NCBI GenBank assembly: GCA_963920575.1
Contig: OY986973.1
Span: forward strand, 13,409,397 to 13,473,396
Length of the DNA: 64,000 nucleotides
Direction: 5' to 3'
From: Narthecium ossifragum
Taxonomy: Eukaryota > Streptophyta > Magnoliopsida > Dioscoreales > Nartheciaceae
Shown here in pieces: positions 9,332-20,050 of this stretch. A model generated the notes under the pieces. It was not told where the DNA came from and ran no database searches. It was given only the letters and a program-made list of their open reading frames with translations. Position 1 is the stretch's first letter, and the number at the start of each line of letters is the position of its first letter. Made by a program: the position numbers and the translations under genes.

Positions 9332-11214
9332 AGCCCTACCTTTATCGAATCTCGGAACGAGATTTCCTTTAAGGGTATTAGGATGTGAGGACCCGTCCCT
9401 CTATTCCTGTGGCTCGTTGTGGACCGCAAGGGCAATTTGGTAAATTGTGCCTTGTCGGCTTGTTTCACACCCGCGAGTGCACACACTGACCATGTTTGTG
9501 ATAATGTTTTGCTAGAATGGTTAGTGGGACCCGGGATCGAAAGATCCGGACTTGGGCTTGAGCTCTTGCCCAAGTTTAGCTTTCTGCACAAATAAGATCG
9601 ATCTTCTTTGGCAAAGAGATCGATCTCTTTGTGCCAGAAAGTCAAGCTGTGATCGTCATGAGAGATCGATCTTCTCTTGAGGAAAGATCGATCCCTCATA
9701 GGTTTGTTCATCCACCAATAAAGCGGATGCAACGGATTTCTTTAAACCCTTTTGAAATCCGGGGATATTGAGCTCAGATCTGGCGATTTTGAAGGAGTTT
9801 GAGGACGATCCAAGGCCTAGTAGATTGGATTGAAGCTGCTATTGCATAGGTAGGGATCCTACCTACAATCTTTCGGGTTTTTGGAGTTTTTCTGGTTTGA
9901 TTGTGATCTTTTGCTTAGATCTGTTAGAATACAAGTTTGTTTTCCCTCATCTCACCGGTTTTGGACTCGTTGTCCCTTACTCTACCAGATCCCGGAGTTT
10001 TGGGGGATTTGGTTGTATTTTTCGGCGGTATTTCTCGTCGTCCGGTCACCGGAGAACCCATTCGGATCGTTCTCCCTTTAGGGAAGATCAATCCCTTGTG
10101 GCGCGTCATGCCCAGCCCGAGCAGGATCGATCCTTCAATTGGAGAAGATCGATCCTTGCCTAGACTGGTATGGCGGGTTCCATGTCATGAAGAAGATCGA
10201 TCCTTCTGGTGAAGAAGATCGATCTCTTTCGGTTGACAGGGACGAGTTTTCTCCCAAGCACTAAGAAGATCGATCTTCCCTGGAAGAAAGATCGATCTCT
10301 TAGTTGCTGAGGGGTGTTTTTCAAATGGCTTTTACCCGTGGGGCTTTGTATGATGGTTTTTCCTTACTGTCTTATACCTGGTACATATGTTTAAGCATGT
10401 TAGCCCTATAATAGAGGCAGAGGTGAACCGGGGGAGTGATGACTCCCGGGATGTTTAGAATAAACGGGCGAGTAGCCCTACATCTTTCCTTAGGCTTGCA
10501 TGCCGGCATGCACCGAGCGCTTTATCTGTGATATCTGTGAGCTGTTGTTTGCGGGGCTGCTTCCCGATGCATGTGTGGTGGTGGACTGCTGACAGTTGGT
10601 GGTGGTACCACTGTAGCAGCTCCTAGACCGTACTTACCTGTTCACCACCCCGGGCCGGCAGGGTGCCGTGCCCAGACTTTGTTTGATATATCATCACATT
10701 TTGTTGCATGTGTATCTGTATTATCATGCGTGTGATCATAGCATGCATTGTTTGTGCATTAGTTGCATCTGTGTAGGACGCTAGCGATGGGTTGATCACC
10801 GATCTAGGGCTTTCGGGTAGTCCGGATCTAGCTCTAGGACCGTTGCAGGTAGCTTGGTCCAGGACTCGATTTTGTAGTATTCAGTCGATATCGATGATAG
10901 GGTTAGATGACCGGAATACTTATTGTTTGATGTTTAGAGGTCGTTTCGTCTCCAAGTTGTATCTGAGGTGTACCCGGTGTCCGTGTTCTTGACTCTTGGG
11001 AGGAGGTGTGCCTGCCCAGCGGTGTCCTTACCCACCAAACAGTGTCCTGTGTCTTGTTGAGAGTCTGCAGTGTTAGGGCCTGCGTTCACGGACTTCCGAT
11101 AGGGTTATGGGACCATTGTATACACCTAGGATAGACTTGGGGGTGGCACTGTTGTGTTCCTTCCCTTGTGAGTGTCGTAGTGTAGTGTCCCTGCTGAGCT
11201 TAGTGCTCACTCCT
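9332..11214 (+). repeat. A2: polypurine tract plus left part of a second Tekay-type LTR
   Basis: About 52 bp of internal 3' end (GAATCTCGGAACGAGATTTC and tract) leads into an LTR starting TGTGAGG at 9384. It holds palindrome clusters at 9590-9700 and 10130-10310. The LTR breaks at about 11214 in GTGCTCACTCC and resumes at 23935. Joined, it would be about 2.19 kb, the length of M's LTR. It diverges visibly from A's 5' LTR tail, so it probably comes from a different element. Confidence 0.78.
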
Positions 11215-12425
11215 GAGTCACTAAATATTCATACTTAAACCCCTTAATTTATATTTGTTAGCCCGAGTGTGTTTGTATTTGATAGTTTGTCAATTGATTT
11301 CAGGTTTAATGAAAATTCAAGTTAGAAAATACAGAAAAGGATTAATATGTGGAAATTACGCTGCTTCGCTGTCAGTTTGAAAAGAATTCACTGAATTCCC
11401 CGGATAACTCCTAAATTACTGAAATTTGGAGGACTTATAGAAGACTTCAAGATGAACAACTTTCATGTTGGACACTTCACGAGATTCTGGACAAATTAAT
11501 AGCAGTTTTCAAGAATATGAAGATAAACAGATGCTGGGAGACTGGTCTCGCCAGGATCATCCCCCGGGCTCCAACCCTCGTCGGAATCAGCATCATCCCA
11601 CGCTCGTCTACTCCTTCCTTCTCTAGACCCCACAACCATCGTAGCCTCGTCGGGATCCTCCTCAGGCTCCAACCCTCGTAGGAACCGGCGTCGCTCGCTA
11701 CTAAATACCATCACACCCAGCGTCTCTAGCACCATCCACCATCAGATCCAAGGACCCCTCACTGCTGCCACCCTCCTCCGTCCATTCTCCGGTCAAATCT
11801 GGAGACCAAGCACCGCCATCCTCTCCTACCTCGCAGTTCGTCTCCTACGCGAGCTCCAGAGCCACCTCCTCTCAACTACGTCCCTTCTCCCCTGTCGATG
11901 AGGTCCCCCTTAACAAGTTCACTGTCGTCACCATCGTCGGGGCCAGATCTCCACGCCGTCGGCGTCCTCTAGTGTGTAGCATGGGCTGCAAGAAGCGGCT
12001 GTCGGAATCCACATTGAAAAGATAAAAGAGAAAAGAGAAAAGAGAAAAAAGAAAACTAAAACAGACCTATAGGCCGCTGCCGTCGTCGCCGCCTATCGCC
12101 GCTCATCACCAAATTCACGAGGATGACTTCATCAAGAATCCAAGCTGAGTTGCAGGAAGCGACTTTCAGAATGAGCATTGAAAGGAGAAAAGAGAAAAGA
12201 GAAAACAGAATTCATGTAAGCTTAAGAAGCTATGAATCCATAATGTCGAGATAAGAAAACAAGAGGATAACTAAAGAATATAGGAAGTGAAACTAAAGTG
12301 GATTGAGTAATCCCTAGGTTTTCTCTCATTAATCTATTCCTATTTTCGCTAATCACTTTCTTAATTAGTTTTAATTAATTGATCGCTAATCGCGATCAAT
12401 TTTTGACGCCGTTGTCTGCAAAAAT
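11215..12425 (+). repeat. E: Athila-like LTR on + with replaced core, plus primer-site remnant
   Basis: The sequence 11215-11547 matches C's LTR U3 in the opposite orientation, starting at GAGTCACTAAATATTC with the first bases missing. The sequence from about 12210 to 12398 matches C's U5 and ends GCGATCA. It is followed by ATTTTTGACGCCGTTG, a degenerate Asp-tRNA-type primer site. Between them, 11548-12209 is unrelated C-rich sequence with two degenerate direct repeats (about 11994-12045 and 12157-12208). No further internal region follows. Confidence 0.75.
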
Positions 12426-13855
12426 TGATCGCTCACAAACGTCGTCGTTAAAACGGATGCAAAACGCAATTTAGAAATTTGTAAACCTTTCTTTCAACAC
12501 TAAATTAATAAGATAGAATAATGGTGAAATACGGGGTCGGTCCTCAGGAAAAACTTTGATTACGAAGGAGGAACCAGAATTAAATCTCAGAATTCTAAAC
12601 CTAAGCGAAAAGGATTGATTTGGATTTTAGAAACGGATTAATTAAAACTAATTAAGAAAGCGATTAGCGAAATTGGAATAGATTAATGAGAGAAAACCTA
12701 GGGATTAGTCAATCCACTTTAGTTTCACTTCCTGTATTCTCTAGTTATCCTCTTGGTTTCTTATCTCGACATTATGGATTCACAGCTTCTTAAGCTTACA
12801 TGAATCCCTAAAATAATGCGATTGCTTCCCTAAGGCATAACCTATCTAAACTTAGCATAGATTGTCTTCGAACTTAATTTGAGTACAACCTATCTTCATC
12901 TAGCATAGATTATCTCAAAGACATACACAAAAGCAACATGAAAACCATCCTACGAATCTCTACCATCAAGCACAGCAATCAAGTAGGTCTGAATGTACGT
13001 CAAGGAACTCTGTTCCCTCAACCCTTTATAAAATAAAACCATATTCATAGGATCATGTCTTTGAAAAGATAACAAGAATCAAACTAGAAAATACAAAGAA
13101 GATCTATTAAAGCTTCATGAGATCCCTAAGTACAGAATGAACTACTCATCTTTTGTGATGGAAGCCTTAGATTCGATGAAGAACGATTGGAATCCACATT
13201 GTAGCTCCGTCTTCTCCATAGAATCCTCCAAACCCTAGTTCTCTCTTTTCTCTCTATGGGGACCTCCAATTTTCGGCCAGCAAACACCTTCTTATAGGTG
13301 TATTCCCGGAATTAGGGTTTTGGGTTGAGTTGGACCTCAAGTGCAACTCGGATTTCCTAGTTTAAGTCTGCCAGCCTCTTCTGGTCGCGACTGGGTTCAA
13401 CGCGTCCGGAATTTGGAAATGTGCTCAACATGAAAGATGTAGATTAGGAAGTCTTCTGTCCTGTCCATTATTTGAGCTTATCTGGAATATTTGACCAATA
13501 TTCTCCTGAGCGTCGACGGACCAGTCTCCCAGCATTTGTTTATCTTCATATTCTTGAAAACTGCTATTAATCTGTCCCGAATCGCGCGAAGTGTCCAACA
13601 TGAAAGTTGTTCATCTTGACGTCTTCTATAGGTCCTCCAAATTTCAGGAATTTAGGAGTTATCTGGAGAATTCAGTGAATTCTTTTCAAACTGACAGCGG
13701 AGCAGCGTAATTTTCACATATTAGTCCTTTTCTGTATTTTCTAACTTGAATCTTCATTAAACCTGAAATCAATTAACAAACTATCAAATACAAACACTCT
13801 TAGGCTAACAAATGTAAATTAAGGGGTTTAAGTATGAATATTTAGTGACTCATCA
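12426..13855 (-). repeat. 3' LTR of element C
   Basis: It is about 1.43 kb. Read on minus it begins TGATGAGTCACTAAATATTC and ends GTGAGCGATCA. A TATA-like CCTATAAGAAGG on minus lies near 13290. It matches the LTR at 22495-23934 along its full length with scattered substitutions and small indels. Confidence 0.88.
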
Positions 13856-16325
13856 CACCCCCCAACTTATACTTTGCTAGTCCTCAAGCAAAGAAAATAT
13901 AAAAGAAAAGCAATAAATCTAACTAGCCACTTTCGTAGGTCTCACGGTTGCACTTAGCATGTGCAACAAACCTTTAAACCCCTGGGTTACCCCAGTGGAG
14001 GAGTTATAGTCTCCTGAGGGTTTTCTGGGATGACACCCACAAACATCTATACATTCCCTTGAATATACCATTAGAAATTAATCACGATATTCATTAACTC
14101 TAATCCATGAAATAGAAATCTTATCCATGAATATACCCTTCAACTCATAGGCACATAAAAACATAATAAATCAAAACATGTCATAACATATTTCCAACAC
14201 TTCAACATATTTAATCATGATTAAAAATAACTTTAACACTCCTGTGTGTGAATGGGGTTCCACATGCTTCAGAGTATCCCTTATATCTAAACACTTCAAC
14301 TATTCAAGATCACAATCCTATCCAAGCACATATTTTACACTTATCACATAGCAATCTCTGCTTTTATTCATTTTTCTTTTCTTTTCTTTTTCTGCTGGAA
14401 TTTCAACTGTTTTACGTGAACAACACACCTTGTTAGGCACATTGCCCGGTTACTAAGTATGAAACCCTTATTTTTTTTTCTCGTCTTTTTTTCAGGAAAT
14501 GCAACCGTTTTACGCGAACACCATGCTAGTTAGGCACACTACCCGGTTACTAAGTTAAAAATCCATTTTTTTTTTGCCCCCCGGGAAATTCAACCGTTTT
14601 ACGCGAACACCATGTTGGTTAGGCACACTGCCCGGTTACTAAGTTGAAAGTCCCTTTTTTTCCGCATACTCAGATAATTGTATGTGTTCATGTATTTTCT
14701 GTGTCATGACATAAAATTATAAACCTATCCCAGTATCATGTTTAGAATCTAATATCAACCCCTTAACATGTGGAAGTGAACATGTGCATTAGGATATGTC
14801 AAGCTATCTTTAGATCATGGTAAAAGTGTTAAAGTATAGAAATAATATCATGCATAGCAAAAATTTACTATTTCTTATATGACATACAAGTCTCAGAATA
14901 ATTCATAAAATAAATTTCTAAAACATGCACCTTTGTCAAATCATATGATAATTTCATTATTTTGATATAATTCAATGAATGTATAATATTTGGTTACCAA
15001 AAATAAAATATGAGCATGAAATTTATGAATGCTACCCCCCAAATTAAATGTAATTGTCCCCAATTACACTAAGTCATAAAAATAAATCAAGAAGTAAAGG
15101 GTAGAGATAACCATAATGAAGGCCCCAAAAATAGATTTCTCTCTCTCTCTTCCAATTTAAGTTTAAGTATCGCCATCATTGAATAAATATTTCCTTCCCC
15201 ACCATAATCTGTCACAGAAATATATACCTTTCCAAAAAGATCAGATATAACAAATAAAAGTCCAAAAAGATATTAGAATCATAGAAAATTTCGGCAGAGT
15301 CTCCTTTGTAATAGCATGATATATCAACCTTGTACAAGCATTCAATCCACAAAAATTAAATTATAGACATGAAAATATTAAAATACAGCAAATTATCCAT
15401 GCACAACACCAAAAATATTCAGCATCCATAATATCATCCTGATTGAAGATCGGGACCGTCCGATCGGAAATTGAAGCTATGGAACACCTGGATCATGTCC
15501 AGGCAACCATCAGACGGCTGGAAGCTCGCCGGAGGTGATCAATGGTGAAATGGCTTCGCCGGAGGACGGGAAGGGTATAGGAAGAATCATAGATGCTTGA
15601 GGTGGTTTCCGGTGAGCTCTGATCGAAGAATCGAGGCCTCCAAGCGGAACGGTGGTGAACGGCGCGGAGGATGATGTCGGCCAGAATTGGATTCGGATGA
15701 TCGGAGCGCCAACCAAGGATGGGGACGATAGAGAAAGGATCATTGAAGGCAAAGGAACTGTCCTATGGTGTCTGATTGAAGAATTGGGCTTTCAGGTGGC
15801 GGATTGAAGGTGGTCGGAGAGGTTGAGACCGCCGGAGGTGAAGCCAATGATTCAGCCATCAAGGAAAGGTGTTGATGGTGGAGGAAGCTTCGTGGTGACC
15901 AGAGGAAACTTTTTGAGGTATTTGGGAGCAATGGGCGGCCATGGATGAAGGTATCGAAGATGGCTGAGGGCCTCGTCGGTGTCGGAGGAGACGGATTCGA
16001 AGGAAAAGGAGGACGGAGTTGAAGAGGTGGAAGGCTGTCGGAGGTTATGGTACTGGTTTGGAGGGATGAGGGCGGCCGGAGAGCCGGCGATGGGCGGTGG
16101 GTGGTGACGGCTCGGGGACGAGCCGATGAGCCGCGATCAAAGAACTGAGCGGGAGGAGAGAGGAAAAACAAGAAAATGCAAGAAAAATCCGAAAAATTAG
16201 AAAAAGACATGGAAAAATTCAAAAAATTAAGAAAAATCCTAAAAACTAAAAAGAACTCCTAAAAACTAGGTTGCCTCCCAGCAAGCGCGTAATTTTGCGT
16301 TTTTCGCTAGACACGTCAAAGAAGG
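13856..16325 (-). other. Polypurine tract and long 3' region of element C
   Basis: On minus, AAGTTGGGGGGTG sits directly upstream of the LTR (13856-13868), a clear polypurine tract. The 2.4 kb between integrase and the tract has no recognisable protein. It includes a three-copy tandem repeat (14397-14650), AT-rich sequence to about 15420, and a G-rich (on +) block at 15420-16130. A 160-codon minus frame at 15740-16222 is Pro/Ser-rich, matches no family I know and may be compositional. TGGGAGGCAACC (minus, near 16270) follows the integrase stop, as in elements D and N. Confidence 0.65.
14397..14650 (-). repeat. Three-copy tandem repeat, about 90-bp unit
   Basis: Units begin near 14397, 14495 and 14584. 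Each carries a shared core containing TTTTACG, GAACA, TTAGGCACA and CCCGGTTACTAAGT. They are separated by oligo-T runs of variable length. The unit occurs nowhere else in the window that I can see. Confidence 0.8.
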
Positions 16326-17412
16326 TCAGTTATAGCATGGATCCATCAGCTCGACGGACTCAATCACGTCACCATGAACAATATCCTCCACATAATGTTT
16401 TAATCTAGGCCCATTAACAGTGAAAATTTCATTCGTGTGTGGATGCCGAATCTCTATAGCACCATGTGTAAATACTTTATTTATAATAAAAGGCCCAGAC
16501 CATCTAGAACGTAATTTACCTGGGAAAAGACGCAATCTAGCATTGAAAAGCCAGACTTTCTGGCCGATAACAAAAGTCCTCCGTGAAATATGTTTATCAT
16601 GGAAGGCCTTTGTTTTATCTTTATAAATTTTGGAATTCAAATATGCCTCATTGTGAATTTCCTCAAGTTCACATAAACTAAGCTTCCTATGTGATGTGAC
16701 ACCATTTGTATCAGTATTGAGCTTTTTAATGGCCCACATAGCTCGATGTTCTAATTCAACAGGTAAATGACAAGGTTTACCAAAAACTAGTCTATATGGG
16801 GACATACCAATAGGTGTTTTATAAGCTGTCCTGTAAGCCCAAAGTGCATCATCGAGCTTAGTGGCCCAATCCGTGCGGTCAATACGAACAGTTTTCTCTA
16901 ATATGCGTTTTATTTCCCTGTTAGAAAGTTCTACTTGGCCATTGGTTTGAGGATGATAAGGGGTTGCTACTTTATGTGTGATAGAATACCTTCTAAGGAG
17001 GGAAGCAAAATGTTGATTATTGAAATGAGAACCACCATCACTAATAATCGCACGAGAACAACCAAATGGAGAAAAGATATTACTTTGAAGAAATTTAACC
17101 ACAACTTTATGATCATTCGACTTGGTTGTTATAGCAAACCCATTTAGAAACGTAGTCGACAGCTACAAGCATATACTGAAAACCAAAGGAAGGTGGAAAG
17201 GAACCCATGAAATCAATACCCCAGATATCAAAAATATCAGCAACTAAAATTGGGGTCTGAGGCATCTCATTCCTACGAGAGATATTTCCAGTTTTCTGAC
17301 ATCGAATGCAGGATTGGCAAAAATTATGAGAATCCTTAAAAATTGTAGGCCAATAAAATCCATTTGTAAAACTTTTGCAGCGGTTTTCTTTCCTGAGAAA
17401 TGACCACCACAT
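16326..17412 (-). pseudogene. Integrase of element C
   Basis: Two minus frames cover the integrase, 17113-17412 and 16326-17102. The first holds the CQSCIRCQ zinc half-site and the first catalytic Asp in IWGIDFMGSFPP. A frameshift near 17145, after YVSKW, leads to the second frame. That frame has Asp in [10 protein letters not shown], Glu in NGQVELSNR, then [22 protein letters not shown] and the GAIEIRHP end. It stops after MDPCYN at 16326. All three catalytic residues survive, but the frame break prevents an intact enzyme. No chromodomain follows, as expected for Athila. Confidence 0.88.
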
Positions 17413-17990
17413 ACATGTGTATGACAGAAAGTGAGAATATCATGAACTTCAGACTCGGGCACACACCTACGGATAACTAGGTCAGAGCAGTGCTTAAATA
17501 ACTCAGGGTCTTCCCATATATAATATTTAATCTGAGAAAAGAATCTGTCTTTGGCATTTTTAGACCAAGAATTAGGAAGCTTGTTGGAAACAAGAAAATT
17601 AACTATATGGGCATACCAAGGTTGTGAAAGGCGAGTCACCTGAAAGAGATACTCGTCTGGAAAGGTGGTATTAACAGGAGTGTTATCAAGAGTGTGTTCC
17701 AAAGGAATGCGAGACAAGTGATCAGCAACTACATTTCCTGAACCCTTCTTATCCCTAATCTCTAGATCAAATTCTTGCAAAAGCAAGATCCAACGAATCA
17801 GTCTAGGTTTGGCATCCTTTTTAGCTAAAAGATATCGCAGAGCGGCATGATCAGTATAGATAATGATTTTGAAACCTAGGAGATAGGAACGGAACTTTTC
17901 CAATGCAAAAATTAGTGCTAACAATTCCTTCTCAGTAGTCGTATAATTTAATTGAGATTCAGAGAGGGTCTTACTGGCATAATAAATCAC
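17244..17990 (-). pseudogene. RNase H and integrase zinc region of element C
   Basis: This minus frame begins with [12 protein letters not shown] and [13 protein letters not shown], then [20 protein letters not shown] and the [15 protein letters not shown] zinc-site half. These are RNase H followed by the integrase N-terminus. It is joined to the RT frame by a shift near 17975 and to integrase by a shift near 17360, after AAKVLQ. The RNase H acidic residues are present. It is part of the pol relic. Confidence 0.87.
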
Positions 17991-19248
17991 ATCTGGGAAT
18001 ATTTACTCGTTGTCCTAGAACAGCTCCTATGGCAGAATCAGAGGCATCGCACATCAGTTCAAAAGGTAGGGAATAATCAGGTGCATAAACGATAGGAGCG
18101 GTAGATAGTAAATCACGAATGGTCTTGAAAGCAATCAAACATGCATGATCGAAGACAAAAGGGACATCCTTGGCTAGCAATTCACACAAGGGTCGTGAAA
18201 TTTTAGAAAAATCTTTGATGAATCGACGGTAGAATCCCACATGACCTAGAAAAGAGCGAATCTGACGCACAGAAGTCGGTGAAGGTAATTTAGAAATTAA
18301 CTCAACTTTAGCCCTATCAACCTCTATACCACGTTTTGAAACAATGTGACCTAACACGATTCCTTCTTGAACCATGAAGTGACTCTTTTTCCAACTAAGA
18401 ACAAGATTGGTTTCAATGCATCGATCAAGAACTTTAGAAAGATTGTCTAAACAGGATTCGAAAGAATTTCCAAACACAGAAAAATCATCCATAAAGACTT
18501 CAAGAAATTTATTAATCATGTCAGAGAAGATGGCCATCATACACCTTTGAAATGTCGCAGGTGCATTACAAAGACCAAAAGGCATCCTACGATAAGCAAA
18601 ATTACCAAAAGGGCAAGTAAAAGTAGTCTTCTCTTGATCTTGAGGATCGACTGCAACTTGGTTATACCCTGAATATCCATCTAGAAAACAGTAATAACTC
18701 TGGCCGGAAAGTCTTTCTAAGATTTGATCAATGAAAGGAAGAGGGAAGTGATCTTTTCTAGTCAAAGCATTAAGTTTCCTATAATCAATACAAACACGTC
18801 ATCCCGTGGTCTGGCGCATTGGGATCTGATCATCGTTCTCATTTTCTACAACTGTTAAGCCTGATTTCTTAGGGACGACTTGTGTAGGGCTGACCCACTG
18901 GCTATCAGAAATTGGGTATATAATACCCGCATCCAGAAGTTTCACCACTTCTTTCTTGACTACCTCTTTCATATTCGGATTCAGTCGGCGTTGCATTTCC
19001 CTAACAAGTTTAGACTCATCCTCTAAGTGAATCTTATGCATACAAATCGAGGGATCAATACCTTTCAAATCAGCGACCGTCCAACCTATTGCTTTCCTAT
19101 GATCCTTAAGAACATCAACAAGTTGACTCTCCTGATTGGAAGATAAAGATGAAGAAATGATAACGGGAAGAGTAGAGTTTGATCCTAGGAAAATGTATTT
19201 TAGAGTTTTAGGTAGTGGTTTAAGTTCAAGTTCAGGTGGTGACTCCAA
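17971..19248 (-). pseudogene. Reverse transcriptase of element C
   Basis: Two minus blocks (18799-19248 and 17971-18765) encode RT. Motifs are NPNMKEVVKKEV, IYPISDSQWVSP, VVPKKSG, then CIDYRKLN, HFPLPFIDQ, FLDGYSGYNQ, RMPFGLCNAPATFQ and the catalytic MDD at 18484-18492. The blocks are in the same frame, separated by one TGA near 18796 where the family has Trp before RVCIDY. RT and thumb continue to RSFLGHVGFYRRFI. The premature stop kills the polyprotein. Confidence 0.9.
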
Positions 19249-20050
19249 TGAAGTAAGAGCAGGAGTTGATGAGAGTGATGGAAGGGGTTCAACAACCCAG
19301 GAGACGGTCTCTCGGCCATTTCCAGAATCATGACCGACCGGTCACTCAGGTGTGCGATCGGTCGGATCTGGAGCGACCGGTCGCTCAGGAGGCCGATCGG
19401 TCGGTCCAGAATCCATTTGTGTTCCAATATCATCTTTCGATTGTGCAATTCCTATATTAGCATCATTCTCATTATCTGAATCATATTCATGCAGAATAGC
19501 AGTCGATCCATCATTATATAATTTCATGTCATAATCATGATGATTAGAATCATATTCACTCAAGATTTCGGCTAGTTTATCGGTTATCATTGAATGAGAT
19601 TTATCATCAATACATTCAGTCAAAATATCAACATTATAACATTCATCATCATCAGGCTCAGGCAAACATGCAGTTTTAAAAATATTCAATTTAACATGCA
19701 TGTGACCAAAGGAAACATCCATCACACCAGTTCTACAATTTATGCAGGCATTAGCAGTAGCCAAAAAGGGACGTCCTAGGATAATGGGTACAGTCTTTTT
19801 ACAGTGGACAACAGGTTCCATATCTAAGACAACAAAGTCAACATGAAAGAAGAAATTATCCACTTTGACTAAAACATCTTCTAAGATACCTCTAGGTGTC
19901 TTAATTGACCTATCAGCTAATTGCAAGATCACTGGTGTTTGTTTAAGTTCTCCCATCCCAAATTCCTTGTAAAGGTAGTAAGGCATAAGGTTCACACTGG
20001 CACCTAAATCAAGAAGGGCACCATCAATATGGTAGTCTCCTATATAGAAG
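19249..20050 (-). pseudogene. Protease and protease-RT spacer of element C
   Basis: The protease active site LDLGASVNLMPYY (near 19975-20010) and the IILGRPFLATA motif (near 19750) identify a retroviral-type aspartic protease. After it comes an Asp/Asn-rich acidic stretch. Next is a repeated Pro-Thr-Asp-Arg/Pro-Glu-Arg-Pro segment encoded by GATCGGTCGG-type DNA repeats (19330-19415). A stop lies at about 19342 inside this segment, and RT continues in the same direction after it. A 1-bp frame change near 20045 separates protease from gag. Confidence 0.85.

Noticed and set aside
11496..11735. 80-codon acidic minus frame in E
   Set aside because: Spans the junction between LTR and foreign core, so it cannot be an original gene.
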